17,420 nt of DNA from Caldifarciminota bacterium UBA2202 (GCA_002327905.1 DCUY01000094.1:2962-20381), one strand, 5' to 3'. Counted from the stretch's first letter, positions 7,359-15,900 are shown. Program-made: numbers and translations. Notes: generated by a model not told the origin, from the sequence alone.

Positions 7359-8300
7359 TTACCCCCTTTCAAGTATGTTGATGATATTCTGCTGAATCAG
7401 CAGTTCGGAAAATGAATTCGAGTGGCTTCTCAAATCCCGCAGAAGCATATAAAGCTTTTCAAATGCGGAATCAAGCTCATCAATTCTCCATTTCTTCGCT
7501 TCATTATTGGAAAACCCGCTTTTGTTGTTAAAAGGGTTTCTCGCTTTCTCGATTTCCCACATAAGCATAAGAACTATTCCGTCAATATTCATAATATTCC
7601 ATTTGACTACCTTGTCTGCAATTTCAATCGCAAGTCTCTTGTCTCTTCTGAAAAAAGCATCCGAAATTTTATATTGAAGAGTCTGAGAAAAATCCAGATC
7701 AAAAGCATTTTCAAGAATTTCATTGATTATTGAATCGTCATTTGAAATATACCACATGTTCAAAATATTCAAAGCATTGTTAAGGGAGGAATTTGTTTTC
7801 TCGAGAAGCTCAGCTATTTTTTTATCGGAGAGCTTCAGATTCCTCTCTTTAAGAAAAAGGTCTATTTCATCCTTTGCTCCAGCCCTCACAACAACATGCT
7901 GATATATATCTGCTCCCTTGAACCGTTCTTCAATTGATTTCATTATGTTTTTTGTAGACCCTGCGAATTCATCTATATATAGAATTACCGCCAAGGATCT
8001 TTCATCAAGGGATAAAAATGCCTTGTTCAGCTCTTCGGCATTATTCTTTGAGAGTGAGTCTGGATTTCTTAAAATTATAACTTTTCTTTTGGAAATAAAC
8101 GGAGGAGCCAATACCCTGTTTACAGCATCCTCTATATCAACAGTATCCGCATAAATATCAATAAAATCAAAATCCTCAAATCCTTCAGATATGAATTCTT
8201 TTTTCAGAATTTCTATAAGAGAGTGGATTCCATCATTGTGCGTTCCGGCTACTGCTATATAATTGCTCTTTTGAGCAAGTTTGATGAATGCATCGCTCAT
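7359..8300 (-). CDS. holA: DNA polymerase III subunit delta
   Basis: Predicted clamp-loader subunit that opens the sliding clamp and helps load it at primed DNA in the replisome. At 313 residues it is a little shorter than the usual 330-345. The N-terminal domain keeps the family pattern: strand YIAVAGTHNDG (14-24) at the place of the usual 'LYGEE' start, then APPFISKRKVIILRNPDSL (65-83), the region where most members have a 'PFF..kRlVvv' motif that leads to the clamp-contacting segment. Helical domains II and III follow, including a lid-like helical bundle with LLEKTNSSLNNALNIL (165-180) and the C-terminal collar helices from about 205. The start overlaps the porV stop codon by four bases (ATGA), which implies coupled translation. 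Placing a replication gene between secretion and polysaccharide genes is unusual. No key region is missing. Confidence 0.83.
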   Translation of the reverse strand: MSDAFIKLAQKSNYIAVAGTHNDGIHSLIEILKKEFISEGFEDFDFIDIYADTVDIEDAVNRVLAPPFISKRKVIILRNPDSLSKNNAEELNKAFLSLDERSLAVILYIDEFAGSTKNIMKSIEERFKGADIYQHVVVRAGAKDEIDLFLKERNLKLSDKKIAELLEKTNSSLNNALNILNMWYISNDDSIINEILENAFDLDFSQTLQYKISDAFFRRDKRLAIEIADKVVKWNIMNIDGIVLMLMWEIEKARNPFNNKSGFSNNEAKKWRIDELDSAFEKLYMLLRDLRSHSNSFSELLIQQNIINILERG

Positions 8301-9277
8301 ACTCTGTATCTTAATCCGACAGAGTGATTGAATCCTATATCCAGTTTTGATATTCCATAATAAATTCCGAAGCCTATGATATCGACAAACACTCCTCCGC
8401 CCATATCACGTTTCAGATTCTCGTCTTCGGCATTTAGAAATTCATTCATGCCTGTAAAAACCCCCATCATTTCATTATACTCATACATCAAAGATAGGCC
8501 GACTGTTCCGTCTTCCCTGTTTGAATAATTGCATTCTACAAATATCTGCGATTTGATTGATTTCAGCTCCAAATCATAGGAACCCGCCAAAGCGTATTGC
8601 ATCTCTCTTGTCTCAGAGGTCTTCAAGGCGGTATCCCATTTTATTTTTGTGCCGCCTACATCCTTCAATGATACTCCTAAAGATACTTTTGAAGGAGATG
8701 CAGATGACTTTGCCCCCAGATAATATGATGCATTCAAGCCCATGTCCAATCCTGCACCAAATCCGAAATTCTCGTAAATCGTGTGTATGACTGATTTGAT
8801 ATTTGCCCCGCAACTTACAGAGTATCTTGATAGCGGCTGGTCGGAATATATATATGAGACATTCAAGAGAATGCAGTTGGCATTATCGGAAAAATATCCT
8901 TCCGGGTCAAATGATACAGAGTCGGAGTATTCAGGATAAATCGGTATTCCTGAAATTATCTGGTTTATATAACCCAGTCCCAGCCTGACTTTGCGTATTG
9001 AAGGAAGTATGACTGATGCTGAATTGAATTGTGATGAATTCGAGTATAAAAATTTATGTTCGTATCCCACAAAAGTTCTGTCAGTCTCCTGTGTTGATGA
9101 ATTGGCGGGATTGTAAAAAAACATCGGATTCATGCTGTTTGAGTAAGTATAAAGATTTCCTCTTGCGCCTTCTCCGACAGATGACGGGAAATTCGAAAGA
9201 AATGATTCTGCATAATCAGTTGCAGAGAGAATAATGAATGCAGATACGATAATTAAAATAAATATTTGTTTTTTCAT
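8297..9277 (-). CDS. porV: PorV-like outer-membrane beta-barrel of the T9SS attachment complex
   Basis: Predicted 326-residue outer-membrane protein of the PorV/PorQ (UPF0164) family. PorV binds sorting domains of type IX cargo and shuttles them from the translocon to the PorU sortase. A signal peptide is clear (KKQ, then a hydrophobic run to about residue 19). The mature N-terminus has GEGARGNLYT (35-44) and NPMFFYNPANS (50-60), matching the family pattern of a 'GARALGMGGA' start followed by 'WNPAG'. The remainder alternates polar and hydrophobic residues in strands and ends in an aromatic strand typical of a barrel. At 326 residues it is shorter than Porphyromonas PorV (about 390). It overlaps porU by four bases in the order porU-porV, the same neighbour pair as in Porphyromonas. 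PorQ is a possible alternative name. Confidence 0.78.
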   Translation of the reverse strand: MKKQIFILIIVSAFIILSATDYAESFLSNFPSSVGEGARGNLYTYSNSMNPMFFYNPANSSTQETDRTFVGYEHKFLYSNSSQFNSASVILPSIRKVRLGLGYINQIISGIPIYPEYSDSVSFDPEGYFSDNANCILLNVSYIYSDQPLSRYSVSCGANIKSVIHTIYENFGFGAGLDMGLNASYYLGAKSSASPSKVSLGVSLKDVGGTKIKWDTALKTSETREMQYALAGSYDLELKSIKSQIFVECNYSNREDGTVGLSLMYEYNEMMGVFTGMNEFLNAEDENLKRDMGGGVFVDIIGFGIYYGISKLDIGFNHSVGLRYRV

Positions 9278-12200
9278 TTTACAATACTCATCTTTTGTAT
9301 TCCGGATTTAACTTGCTCATCGCCAAGAGAGCCCTCAATTGTGTAAAAATAAGTTCCGTTTGCCAATCCGCTCACATCCATATCCATATAGTATCTGTTG
9401 TCCTTTAATTTCGCCAGATGCGATGTTTTTATCAATGATCCGTTTGCAGAGTAAAGTTTTAATGTATTCGACTCGGGCTCTTTTGAAAAATCGCATGCAA
9501 TTCTTGTTACGGAGCCTGTCACCGGATTAGGAAAATTAGCTATACGAATTATTTTGAACTGATTGGATACTATAAATGATAATACTTTACTGCTCTTGTT
9601 GCCGAATATGTCCTCCGCCTCCACTGACACGGAATATGTTCCGTTCTCAAACTCGCGGGTGAATTTTATAGGTATGCTGTTGTCTTTTTTTGTATTTAAA
9701 ATATTATACTCTGAAGGAAGAAGAGTGTCCCCGTCTGCAATGATTATTATTTTATCCATTTTCACAGCCTCATCATCTTCTATTGCGCATCCGAAATTCA
9801 CAGTATTCAAAAGAACCACACCGCCCATAAACTCCTTATTTTCAATATTCATTGAAATTATCGGAGCAACAGAATCCGACCATCCTGCAAGCAGATATTT
9901 TTTTTCATACCTGTTAAGACATATTTCAGCGCTCGCCGTTTTTTCATTTAAGGCATAAAACAATCCTTCATCATCATTGTATTCCAGAATCCCCGCGTCT
10001 GCTGAGGAATCTACCATTGCAACTTTCACCCTGCTTTCATTAGAAGTGTCTCCTGTGAAAAACGAATAGATGTATGCCTTCTCTTCTCCGAAGAGTATCA
10101 GAGGAGAGATTGATGATAGAGTGTCTGAAAAAACAGACCTTGAAAATACAATAAGATTTGAATCATTGTCTGTAAGAGTGTTCAAATCAACTGCTATTCC
10201 ATGATATTCAACATTCGTATCAATAATCGAACTTCCTATAAATGTGTAAAAATAATCAAAACCGTTTGTGCTTATTCTGTTGTTGCTGTAATTCGATTCT
10301 ACGGCGGAGCTTGAATCGGGATTCACAAAAATATTAAGGTCATTTTCAAAATAATTTTTGTCTATGGGTATAGAACTCTCAACTGTCTCATTCGCATTCA
10401 GACTGACAGTATCGGAAGCCAAAAGAGACGGGAGTCCGCTGACATATTCATAAAAATTCACAGGCACATTTTTCACACTTCTCTTCCCTACATTCTGAAT
10501 TTTTACGCATAAATAAGGAGTCAACCCTATGGGCCTTAAATAAGGATCCGATGCAATTTTCAAATCTGGGATTGACGGAATCAATATGCTCTTCTTAGGA
10601 GTTGAGTATACCGATGTATTCAAAGTGTCGGAATATGATATATAATAATAGAAAAATTGGTCTTTTGATTCCGCTTTTATTGAATTTAACAATGAAGTGG
10701 AGTAAAGTGTCGAATCTAAAGTGTCAGCCGCCATCAAAATTGCTCTGTAAGTTGCATCTGTGGGATATTTGTACATTGCATAAATATTAGCAATATTCTT
10801 TTCATCTGCTATTTGGGCATATATTCTGAATTGAGTCAGTGTATCAGGATTTGAAGGAGACATATAATACTTCTTTATTCCTCCAAGAAGAACGGAAGGA
10901 TAAGTCTCATAAAGCACGCTTGTATCCTCAGTAACAGCCATTGTCACAACCCTCATAGGTCCCGCAACAAGAGAATCCGGCATGATAAGGGAATTTTCTC
11001 CTGTTCCTGAAACCAATGAGGAATAATCCTTCGCCAATGCTCTGTCTTCGGAATCAATTGCAATGGATTGAATCAGGCCGTCATCAAGCTGAGTGTCCGC
11101 CAAAACAACCTTAAGAGTATCATTCGGATTTATCATGTATGAAGATAGTGAGCATATAACATCGGACATCTCAGGAACTCTGATATCAACAAGATTTATC
11201 CCGAGAAGCCCGTAGCCTCTTATTTGGTTTGCTTCTTGAGATTCATCGTCAAATTCACCTATATATCCCAATGTGAGATAAAAGTCCAATTCTCCGTAGA
11301 GTGCAATTTCACCTATATTTTTTACGCCATTGTGAGTATACTGTTTTAAAAATGATTCGCTGAGCACATTATTTAGAGATGAACTGCTTGCAGTCGATGA
11401 ACCGTAATATGCAATTGCTCCTCCGTATGGAGATGAAACAAACGCCTCTCCTATAGACATAGAATCAGAATTAGGTCTGTCAAAATTTGCTGTGACGCAT
11501 GAATATACATCTACAAAGGGAAGTCTCTCCATATTGTACATCCTGTAAACATCAGTGAGTCTTATGAAAAGCTGTGACCCGATGCTTTGCTCTGCTCCGT
11601 GCGCCAAGATTGTCATAAATGAGGCTCCGTAGCCAAGCTGTGTTATGAAGTCCCCGTTCAAATCATGTTTATTCGCCATGAACTCCGGGTACATATATTC
11701 CGGTAGCATAGAAGCAAGTTTGTAAGATTGATATTTCGATTCCAGATAATCAGGAAGTCCGGGACCTGGAGCAGTGGTATCATAAGCCAATATAACTCTT
11801 AGATCGTGAATCCCCGTATTACGCCAATCGAGATATTTTGAAGCTTTCTCTATTGCAGTGTTAATATCAATCTCATTTCTTGCAGGAAAACGGGAGATTG
11901 AAATATCCTCTATAGGGTCATTCCCTGATATTGCCGAATAATAATTATCCGAACATATCATACCGTAGCCTGTGACATCATAATAAAAGGCAACAGGAAT
12001 GTCATTAGGCACTGATGAAAAATGATTATTATTGTCATAGGACCCATCGGCAAGTATCAATACATTTGACGGAGGAATCAGCCAATTGTTATAAGCTGTT
12101 ATAAGAAAATTTCTTATGCCGAGAGCGCTCTTTTTTCCGTAGGAAAATTCATCATAAATTTCCTGGCTTCCGACTAACTTTACAGTGTGTTTATCTTCAA

Positions 12201-13767
12201 AGATATTCTTAAACGGCTCTGATGCAGATTTTAAGTTTTGATTGGTTATTATTATAAACTCACCCTCATTTAATGTGTTTGAAAGGTTCGCATTCATAAA
12301 TGGTTCAATAGTATCGCATGCGAGAAATGAATTCAATGAATAGACGGCATACTCTCTGTTTGATGAGAACAGCTGGTCATCAAATATTATCTCATAAGTA
12401 TTTGTGCCAGAATCAAATACCGCTTGATAATTTTCAATTCGTTTTAAGTCTTTTCTGTATATTGCCACTGAAGTGTTGGGGAAGTTTTTAACTCTATATC
12501 TGAAATTTCCGAAACCTGCGCTGTTTTCAACTGAAAAATTCATCTTTGATGAAATTGCCTTCAGACTCTTCAGAAAATCAACTTCCAGCCAGTTTACTGC
12601 AACATTATTATTAGAAGTATCAATTGGCAAAATTTTAAAATCAATTTCACAAGTGTCTTTTCTCGTTATCGGCAGAGAATCATATTCAAATATATAAGGT
12701 GAGAGATCATCCCATGAAAAAGTTGAAAGTAATGTGCCGTCATAATAGAATTCCATTATATGGTCAGGATTGTACATCAACAGATAGGTCGTTCCATGAA
12801 AATATGCTCTTATATCAGCAGTTGACGAAAGAGTGTCAAAGCCATCCAAAGGCAACTTTACATTAAAACTTTCATTCTTAAAAAAATGCTTCATATACCA
12901 AAAGTCAGTCGTATCAATTGTTGTCCTTCCGCCGATTTTCGTATAAACTGAATCGTACTCAAAATGATAAGTGAACATAGTTGATGTGAATTCTCTGTCA
13001 ATCAAAGAATCATCAAGAAGCCCGCCATTGTCAACGATATATCTTACACCGTTGCCGCCTCCTGCAGAGATTATATATATATTCAGGAGTTCATATTTAT
13101 CAAAATATGTGGATTCTCCCTTCATTCTCTCTCCGTAAAATTCAAAATAATCTCCCGGGCCGAATACATTATCAGCCGCTCCATACATATATATAGGAAC
13201 TTCAATTCCATTATTGTAAAGCTTTATTGTTGCAGGATTGTATGATGAAAGATTCACTGATGCCATTGATATTATTTCATCATAAAAAATTCTGTACATT
13301 CCCGTTGAATCGACTTTTATTCTTGCAAGAGGAGTTCCGTCGTATGATGTCTTCTGCTTATTCATTGTTCTCGGTTTTATAAAATCTTTCAAATGGGTTT
13401 TATTGACTACAAATCCTTCCATAGCGCTCAGGGTCTTCAAATCGGGATTTACAATCTTTCCGGAAAGCTTGGCTTTTGAATAATTGATTTTTATCGTATA
13501 ATTTGAAGAATACGGCTTTACTGGTAGCAGATAATAGTCTTTGAAATAAAATGGTTTTCCCAATACTGCAGATTTGTCTTTAATTGAAATATCCGCTGTG
13601 AAAGTACAATTTGGAGGTAGCAGAATCGCTGAAGCATTGTCGCCATCTTCTTTCACATACTGCACTGTTATTGAAGTTTCTGTCTCTGATGCAACCTTGA
13701 ATCCTGCATTGATGAATATAGAAACAATTAAAATTGAGAGTAAAAGGATTTTTTTTATCTGAGCCAT
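9274..13767 (-). CDS. porU: T9SS C25-family sortase, PorU-like
   Basis: Predicted surface cysteine peptidase of the gingipain (C25) family that removes the C-terminal sorting domain of type IX cargo and joins the cargo to its surface anchor. In order, the 1,497-residue protein has a signal peptide (1 to about 26), a PorU-type N-terminal domain (about 147-212, with the pattern around GMYRI and GPGDYFEFYG), the C25 catalytic domain (about 500-860), Ig-like beta domains, a CARDB-like domain (about 1070-1167) and a sorting domain (about 1405-1497, beginning NFPNPV). The catalytic pair is present: H723 in ILAHGAE and C757 in VYSCVT, 34 residues apart; the spacing is 33 in gingipains. PorU of Porphyromonas also keeps a sorting domain but is about 1,160 residues; the extra length is the Ig/CARDB region. 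It overlaps both neighbours. A secreted C25 protease is the alternative, but the porV linkage favours PorU. Confidence 0.82.
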   Translation of the reverse strand: MAQIKKILLLSILIVSIFINAGFKVASETETSITVQYVKEDGDNASAILLPPNCTFTADISIKDKSAVLGKPFYFKDYYLLPVKPYSSNYTIKINYSKAKLSGKIVNPDLKTLSAMEGFVVNKTHLKDFIKPRTMNKQKTSYDGTPLARIKVDSTGMYRIFYDEIISMASVNLSSYNPATIKLYNNGIEVPIYMYGAADNVFGPGDYFEFYGERMKGESTYFDKYELLNIYIISAGGGNGVRYIVDNGGLLDDSLIDREFTSTMFTYHFEYDSVYTKIGGRTTIDTTDFWYMKHFFKNESFNVKLPLDGFDTLSSTADIRAYFHGTTYLLMYNPDHIMEFYYDGTLLSTFSWDDLSPYIFEYDSLPITRKDTCEIDFKILPIDTSNNNVAVNWLEVDFLKSLKAISSKMNFSVENSAGFGNFRYRVKNFPNTSVAIYRKDLKRIENYQAVFDSGTNTYEIIFDDQLFSSNREYAVYSLNSFLACDTIEPFMNANLSNTLNEGEFIIITNQNLKSASEPFKNIFEDKHTVKLVGSQEIYDEFSYGKKSALGIRNFLITAYNNWLIPPSNVLILADGSYDNNNHFSSVPNDIPVAFYYDVTGYGMICSDNYYSAISGNDPIEDISISRFPARNEIDINTAIEKASKYLDWRNTGIHDLRVILAYDTTAPGPGLPDYLESKYQSYKLASMLPEYMYPEFMANKHDLNGDFITQLGYGASFMTILAHGAEQSIGSQLFIRLTDVYRMYNMERLPFVDVYSCVTANFDRPNSDSMSIGEAFVSSPYGGAIAYYGSSTASSSSLNNVLSESFLKQYTHNGVKNIGEIALYGELDFYLTLGYIGEFDDESQEANQIRGYGLLGINLVDIRVPEMSDVICSLSSYMINPNDTLKVVLADTQLDDGLIQSIAIDSEDRALAKDYSSLVSGTGENSLIMPDSLVAGPMRVVTMAVTEDTSVLYETYPSVLLGGIKKYYMSPSNPDTLTQFRIYAQIADEKNIANIYAMYKYPTDATYRAILMAADTLDSTLYSTSLLNSIKAESKDQFFYYYISYSDTLNTSVYSTPKKSILIPSIPDLKIASDPYLRPIGLTPYLCVKIQNVGKRSVKNVPVNFYEYVSGLPSLLASDTVSLNANETVESSIPIDKNYFENDLNIFVNPDSSSAVESNYSNNRISTNGFDYFYTFIGSSIIDTNVEYHGIAVDLNTLTDNDSNLIVFSRSVFSDTLSSISPLILFGEEKAYIYSFFTGDTSNESRVKVAMVDSSADAGILEYNDDEGLFYALNEKTASAEICLNRYEKKYLLAGWSDSVAPIISMNIENKEFMGGVVLLNTVNFGCAIEDDEAVKMDKIIIIADGDTLLPSEYNILNTKKDNSIPIKFTREFENGTYSVSVEAEDIFGNKSSKVLSFIVSNQFKIIRIANFPNPVTGSVTRIACDFSKEPESNTLKLYSANGSLIKTSHLAKLKDNRYYMDMDVSGLANGTYFYTIEGSLGDEQVKSGIQKMSIVK

Positions 13768-15173
13768 ACTATTTTTTCACCGTATTTTGAATTTTTGTTT
13801 TCTATTAGCATAAAATATATATCATTTCTCTTAAGTTCTTTATTCGTGATAATCAACTGTCTTACAACATCATTCTTTTCAAATATTTTCCTTCCAGCTT
13901 TATCCATTACAGTCACATTGTACGACTCTTCATCATTAAATGAAATTATATATCCTTTATATGTCATTGATGCAATATAAGGTTTTTCTTTAGATGTGGA
14001 GAATATTTTTGTATGGGGAAGCCTGACCCACCAGATATCATTGGTCTGGGTAGGGCTTATGGGGGTATCGTCATTTACAATGTAAACAACATGAATATCT
14101 CCTCTTGAATCCAAAACTATCTGCGGAAGAGTGATGTATCCGTGCTCATGCGATGCAAGAAGAGTCTTTTCCTCAATCTCTTTTGTTGAAGGATTGTAAA
14201 GAATCGAATACAGATTTCCATACTGATTTTCATCAGAAACATAGACTATTCTCACTTTGCCGTTCTGCATCACACCAGCAGGATTGTATATATTCGAACG
14301 GGTGTCTGAAAGTATTGTATAGCCGCTCCATGATGTTTTGCTGAACTGCGATATAAATAAATCACTCACTCCTGACAATTCGGAAGTGAATATTGCATAT
14401 TCGTCAGCTCCGTCTGAAATTATATTGGGATAATATATATTGCTTGAAAGTTCTGCGACTTTTATAAAATCGGACCAACCCGCACCTGAATTCCTCACAT
14501 TGTATAATGCCTGACTGCCATTAAACTCAGTTGTAAATAAAACGCTCTTTTCTCCATCAGGATAGACAAATAAATCAGGGGAGATGCAATTTTGATTAGT
14601 ATCTGTGATATCAACTTTTGTTTGAAACATAGTATCAAAATAAGTATAATAAACATTGAAATAACCTGACGAATCATCTATGAAGACAAGATTGTGTCTT
14701 TCGTCTGCAAAATAAAGTTTTGGGAACCATGTATATGAATCAAATGTGTTTGTCACAGTAATTTGAGAAGACCATATCATATTATCAAAATACTTGCCGT
14801 ATAATTCAAAAGAACTTGTTCTGTAATCCTCCCACACTAAAAGGCACTTTCCGTCAGGCTCCACTGACAATGTCGGCATCCAGCTTAAAGCATAGTATCC
14901 TGTTCCTTCGAAAGAATCTTCAAAAATTGATGAAGTATAGATCCAATCAGTTCCGTCAAATCTGGTTTTCTTAATGCATCCGTATGCATCCCTTGATGCA
15001 TCATACCATGCTATATGGACATTTCCCAAAGTGTCGCTCACAAGAGAGTGCGCCGCATTCGGCTGAAAGTAAGCCATAGAGTAGGGCCATATATCAACAG
15101 GAGAAGTCCATTGAGAAAATACACTGATGAAAGTTAAAAGAAAAAGAATAAGAAGAAAAATTTTCCTAATCAT
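13755..15173 (-). CDS. Secreted seven-bladed propeller protein with T9SS sorting domain, PorZ-like
   Basis: Predicted secreted protein of 472 residues. A signal peptide covers residues 1-20 (IRK followed by a long hydrophobic run, ending VFS/Q). Seven similar segments follow, beginning near residues 51, 110, 160, 209, 258, 307 and 359, almost always 49-52 apart (59 between the first two). Each has a short strand such as HIAWYD, LLVWED, NLVFID, RIVYVS or HVVYIV, then a polar turn and an aromatic strand (LYGKYF, VYYTYF, LYSILY). This is the pattern of one seven-bladed beta propeller. Residues from about 395 resemble a divergent type IX sorting domain without the FPNP motif. The start is set at 15173 because the signal peptide begins there and a promoter overlaps the upstream frame; an ATG at 15242 would add 23 charged residues. 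It is the first gene of the porU operon and overlaps porU by 13 bases, which suggests a PorZ-like partner. Confidence 0.72.
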   Translation of the reverse strand: MIRKIFLLILFLLTFISVFSQWTSPVDIWPYSMAYFQPNAAHSLVSDTLGNVHIAWYDASRDAYGCIKKTRFDGTDWIYTSSIFEDSFEGTGYYALSWMPTLSVEPDGKCLLVWEDYRTSSFELYGKYFDNMIWSSQITVTNTFDSYTWFPKLYFADERHNLVFIDDSSGYFNVYYTYFDTMFQTKVDITDTNQNCISPDLFVYPDGEKSVLFTTEFNGSQALYNVRNSGAGWSDFIKVAELSSNIYYPNIISDGADEYAIFTSELSGVSDLFISQFSKTSWSGYTILSDTRSNIYNPAGVMQNGKVRIVYVSDENQYGNLYSILYNPSTKEIEEKTLLASHEHGYITLPQIVLDSRGDIHVVYIVNDDTPISPTQTNDIWWVRLPHTKIFSTSKEKPYIASMTYKGYIISFNDEESYNVTVMDKAGRKIFEKNDVVRQLIITNKELKRNDIYFMLIENKNSKYGEKIVWLR

Positions 15174-15208
15174 ATTATAAAGTATATCTTTTTTATTTGT
15201 TTTGTCAA
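15174..15208 (-). promoter_or_regulatory. Sigma-70-type promoter of the porU operon, probably leaderless
   Basis: On the minus strand a perfect TTGACA (15208-15203) is followed by 16 bases and TATACT (15186-15181). Only seven bases (TTATAAT) separate this -10 box from the ATG at 15173, so the expected transcription start is at or next to the A of the start codon. That would give a leaderless mRNA, which fits the absence of any Shine-Dalgarno sequence there. A second TATAAT immediately before the ATG is too close to act with this -35. Confidence 0.62.
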
Positions 15209-15397
15209 TATCCCTCCAATCCTCAACCTTGAACTTTTCCATAAATCATATCCATTCCGATATTTATATAGGGGACGGTGCATCTCATTTATCTCACTTT
15301 TAAAATTATTTTTTCTTTGTAATTAATTTGAATGTTTATAAATCTTCTACCTGCTAACTTTTTTTCTTAAAAAACAATCTCTATTTGGCTCTCATAT
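15209..15397. other. Non-coding gap with REP-like motif
   Basis: This gap separates the GNAT gene's 3' end from the porU-operon promoter. It contains the REP-like motif at 15264-15278 and several AT-rich runs. I find no convincing GC-rich hairpin with a T run after the GNAT stop, nor any small gene. Confidence 0.5.
15264..15278 (+). repeat. Short REP-like motif, copy B
   Basis: TTATATAGGGGACGG here is identical over 15 bases to 333-347 and in the same orientation. The flanking bases differ, so the shared unit is short and sharply bounded. It sits about 55 bases upstream of the -35 box of the porU operon. Confidence 0.6.
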
Positions 15398-15898
15398 TCA
15401 TATAAGTTTAATCATATTCAAACACGGATTATTCTCTCCCCAAAGTGTAGGAAGCTCCTCAAGCTCCAGAAATCCTGCTGCTTTGTAAAACTCGCGCGTG
15501 TTTTTATAAAACGGATCATCAAGTCTTTCACTGATTGTCTTTACAAGTAAAAACATCTTCTCATTCTTTCTGCATTCTTCAGAGCATATCTCAATCATCC
15601 TTCTTCCTATACCCATCCTGTGATTCTCCTTAAGTATTCCCATTACATAGATTTCATCCGCATAAACGCTTGTTTCATGCATGGATGCAAAACCCACGCT
15701 CTTCCCGTCAATATATGCGCTGATAAAGACACCTTCACCGACTCCTTTTATGTAATCCAAAATTGCAGATTCTATTCCGAACCAGTCAGGAAGAGAGTGC
15801 AGAACTTTGTCGCATATTTTTCGCCTCTCTATCTTGTCTTCAATAGCTTTGTAAACAATCTCCGTAAAAACCTCTTTGTTTTTTATATTTCCAGACAT
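15398..15898 (-). CDS. GNAT-family N-acetyltransferase
   Basis: Predicted acetyl-CoA-dependent N-acyltransferase of 166 residues, cytoplasmic, with unknown acceptor. The core GNAT fold is visible: the strand-turn-strand around ISAYIDGKSVGFASM (59-73), the beta-4 strand DEIYVMGILKE (81-91), and the acetyl-CoA pyrophosphate-binding loop R94-M-G-I-G-R99 in the form Q/R-x-x-G-x-G/A, then the long helix, and a C-terminal YKNTREFYKAAGFLELEE (131-148) that matches the common 'Y.k.GF' ending. The ATG at 15898 has no recognisable ribosome site and lies one or two bases from the direct repeat that flanks the transposase, so its native upstream region may have been separated by that insertion. The neighbouring secreted protein gene at 16994 reads in the same direction and was perhaps the original upstream neighbour. 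Confidence 0.85.
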   Translation of the reverse strand: MSGNIKNKEVFTEIVYKAIEDKIERRKICDKVLHSLPDWFGIESAILDYIKGVGEGVFISAYIDGKSVGFASMHETSVYADEIYVMGILKENHRMGIGRRMIEICSEECRKNEKMFLLVKTISERLDDPFYKNTREFYKAAGFLELEELPTLWGENNPCLNMIKLI

Positions 15899-15900
15899 GC

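Noticed and set aside
9274..13767. Ordinary secreted gingipain-type protease instead of PorU
   Set aside because: It cannot be fully excluded, but the PorU-type N-terminal domain and the overlap with a porV-like gene in the known order make PorU the better call.
15174..15242. 23-residue N-terminal extension of the propeller protein
   Set aside because: It is highly charged and would bury the signal peptide inside the protein; a consensus promoter overlaps it.
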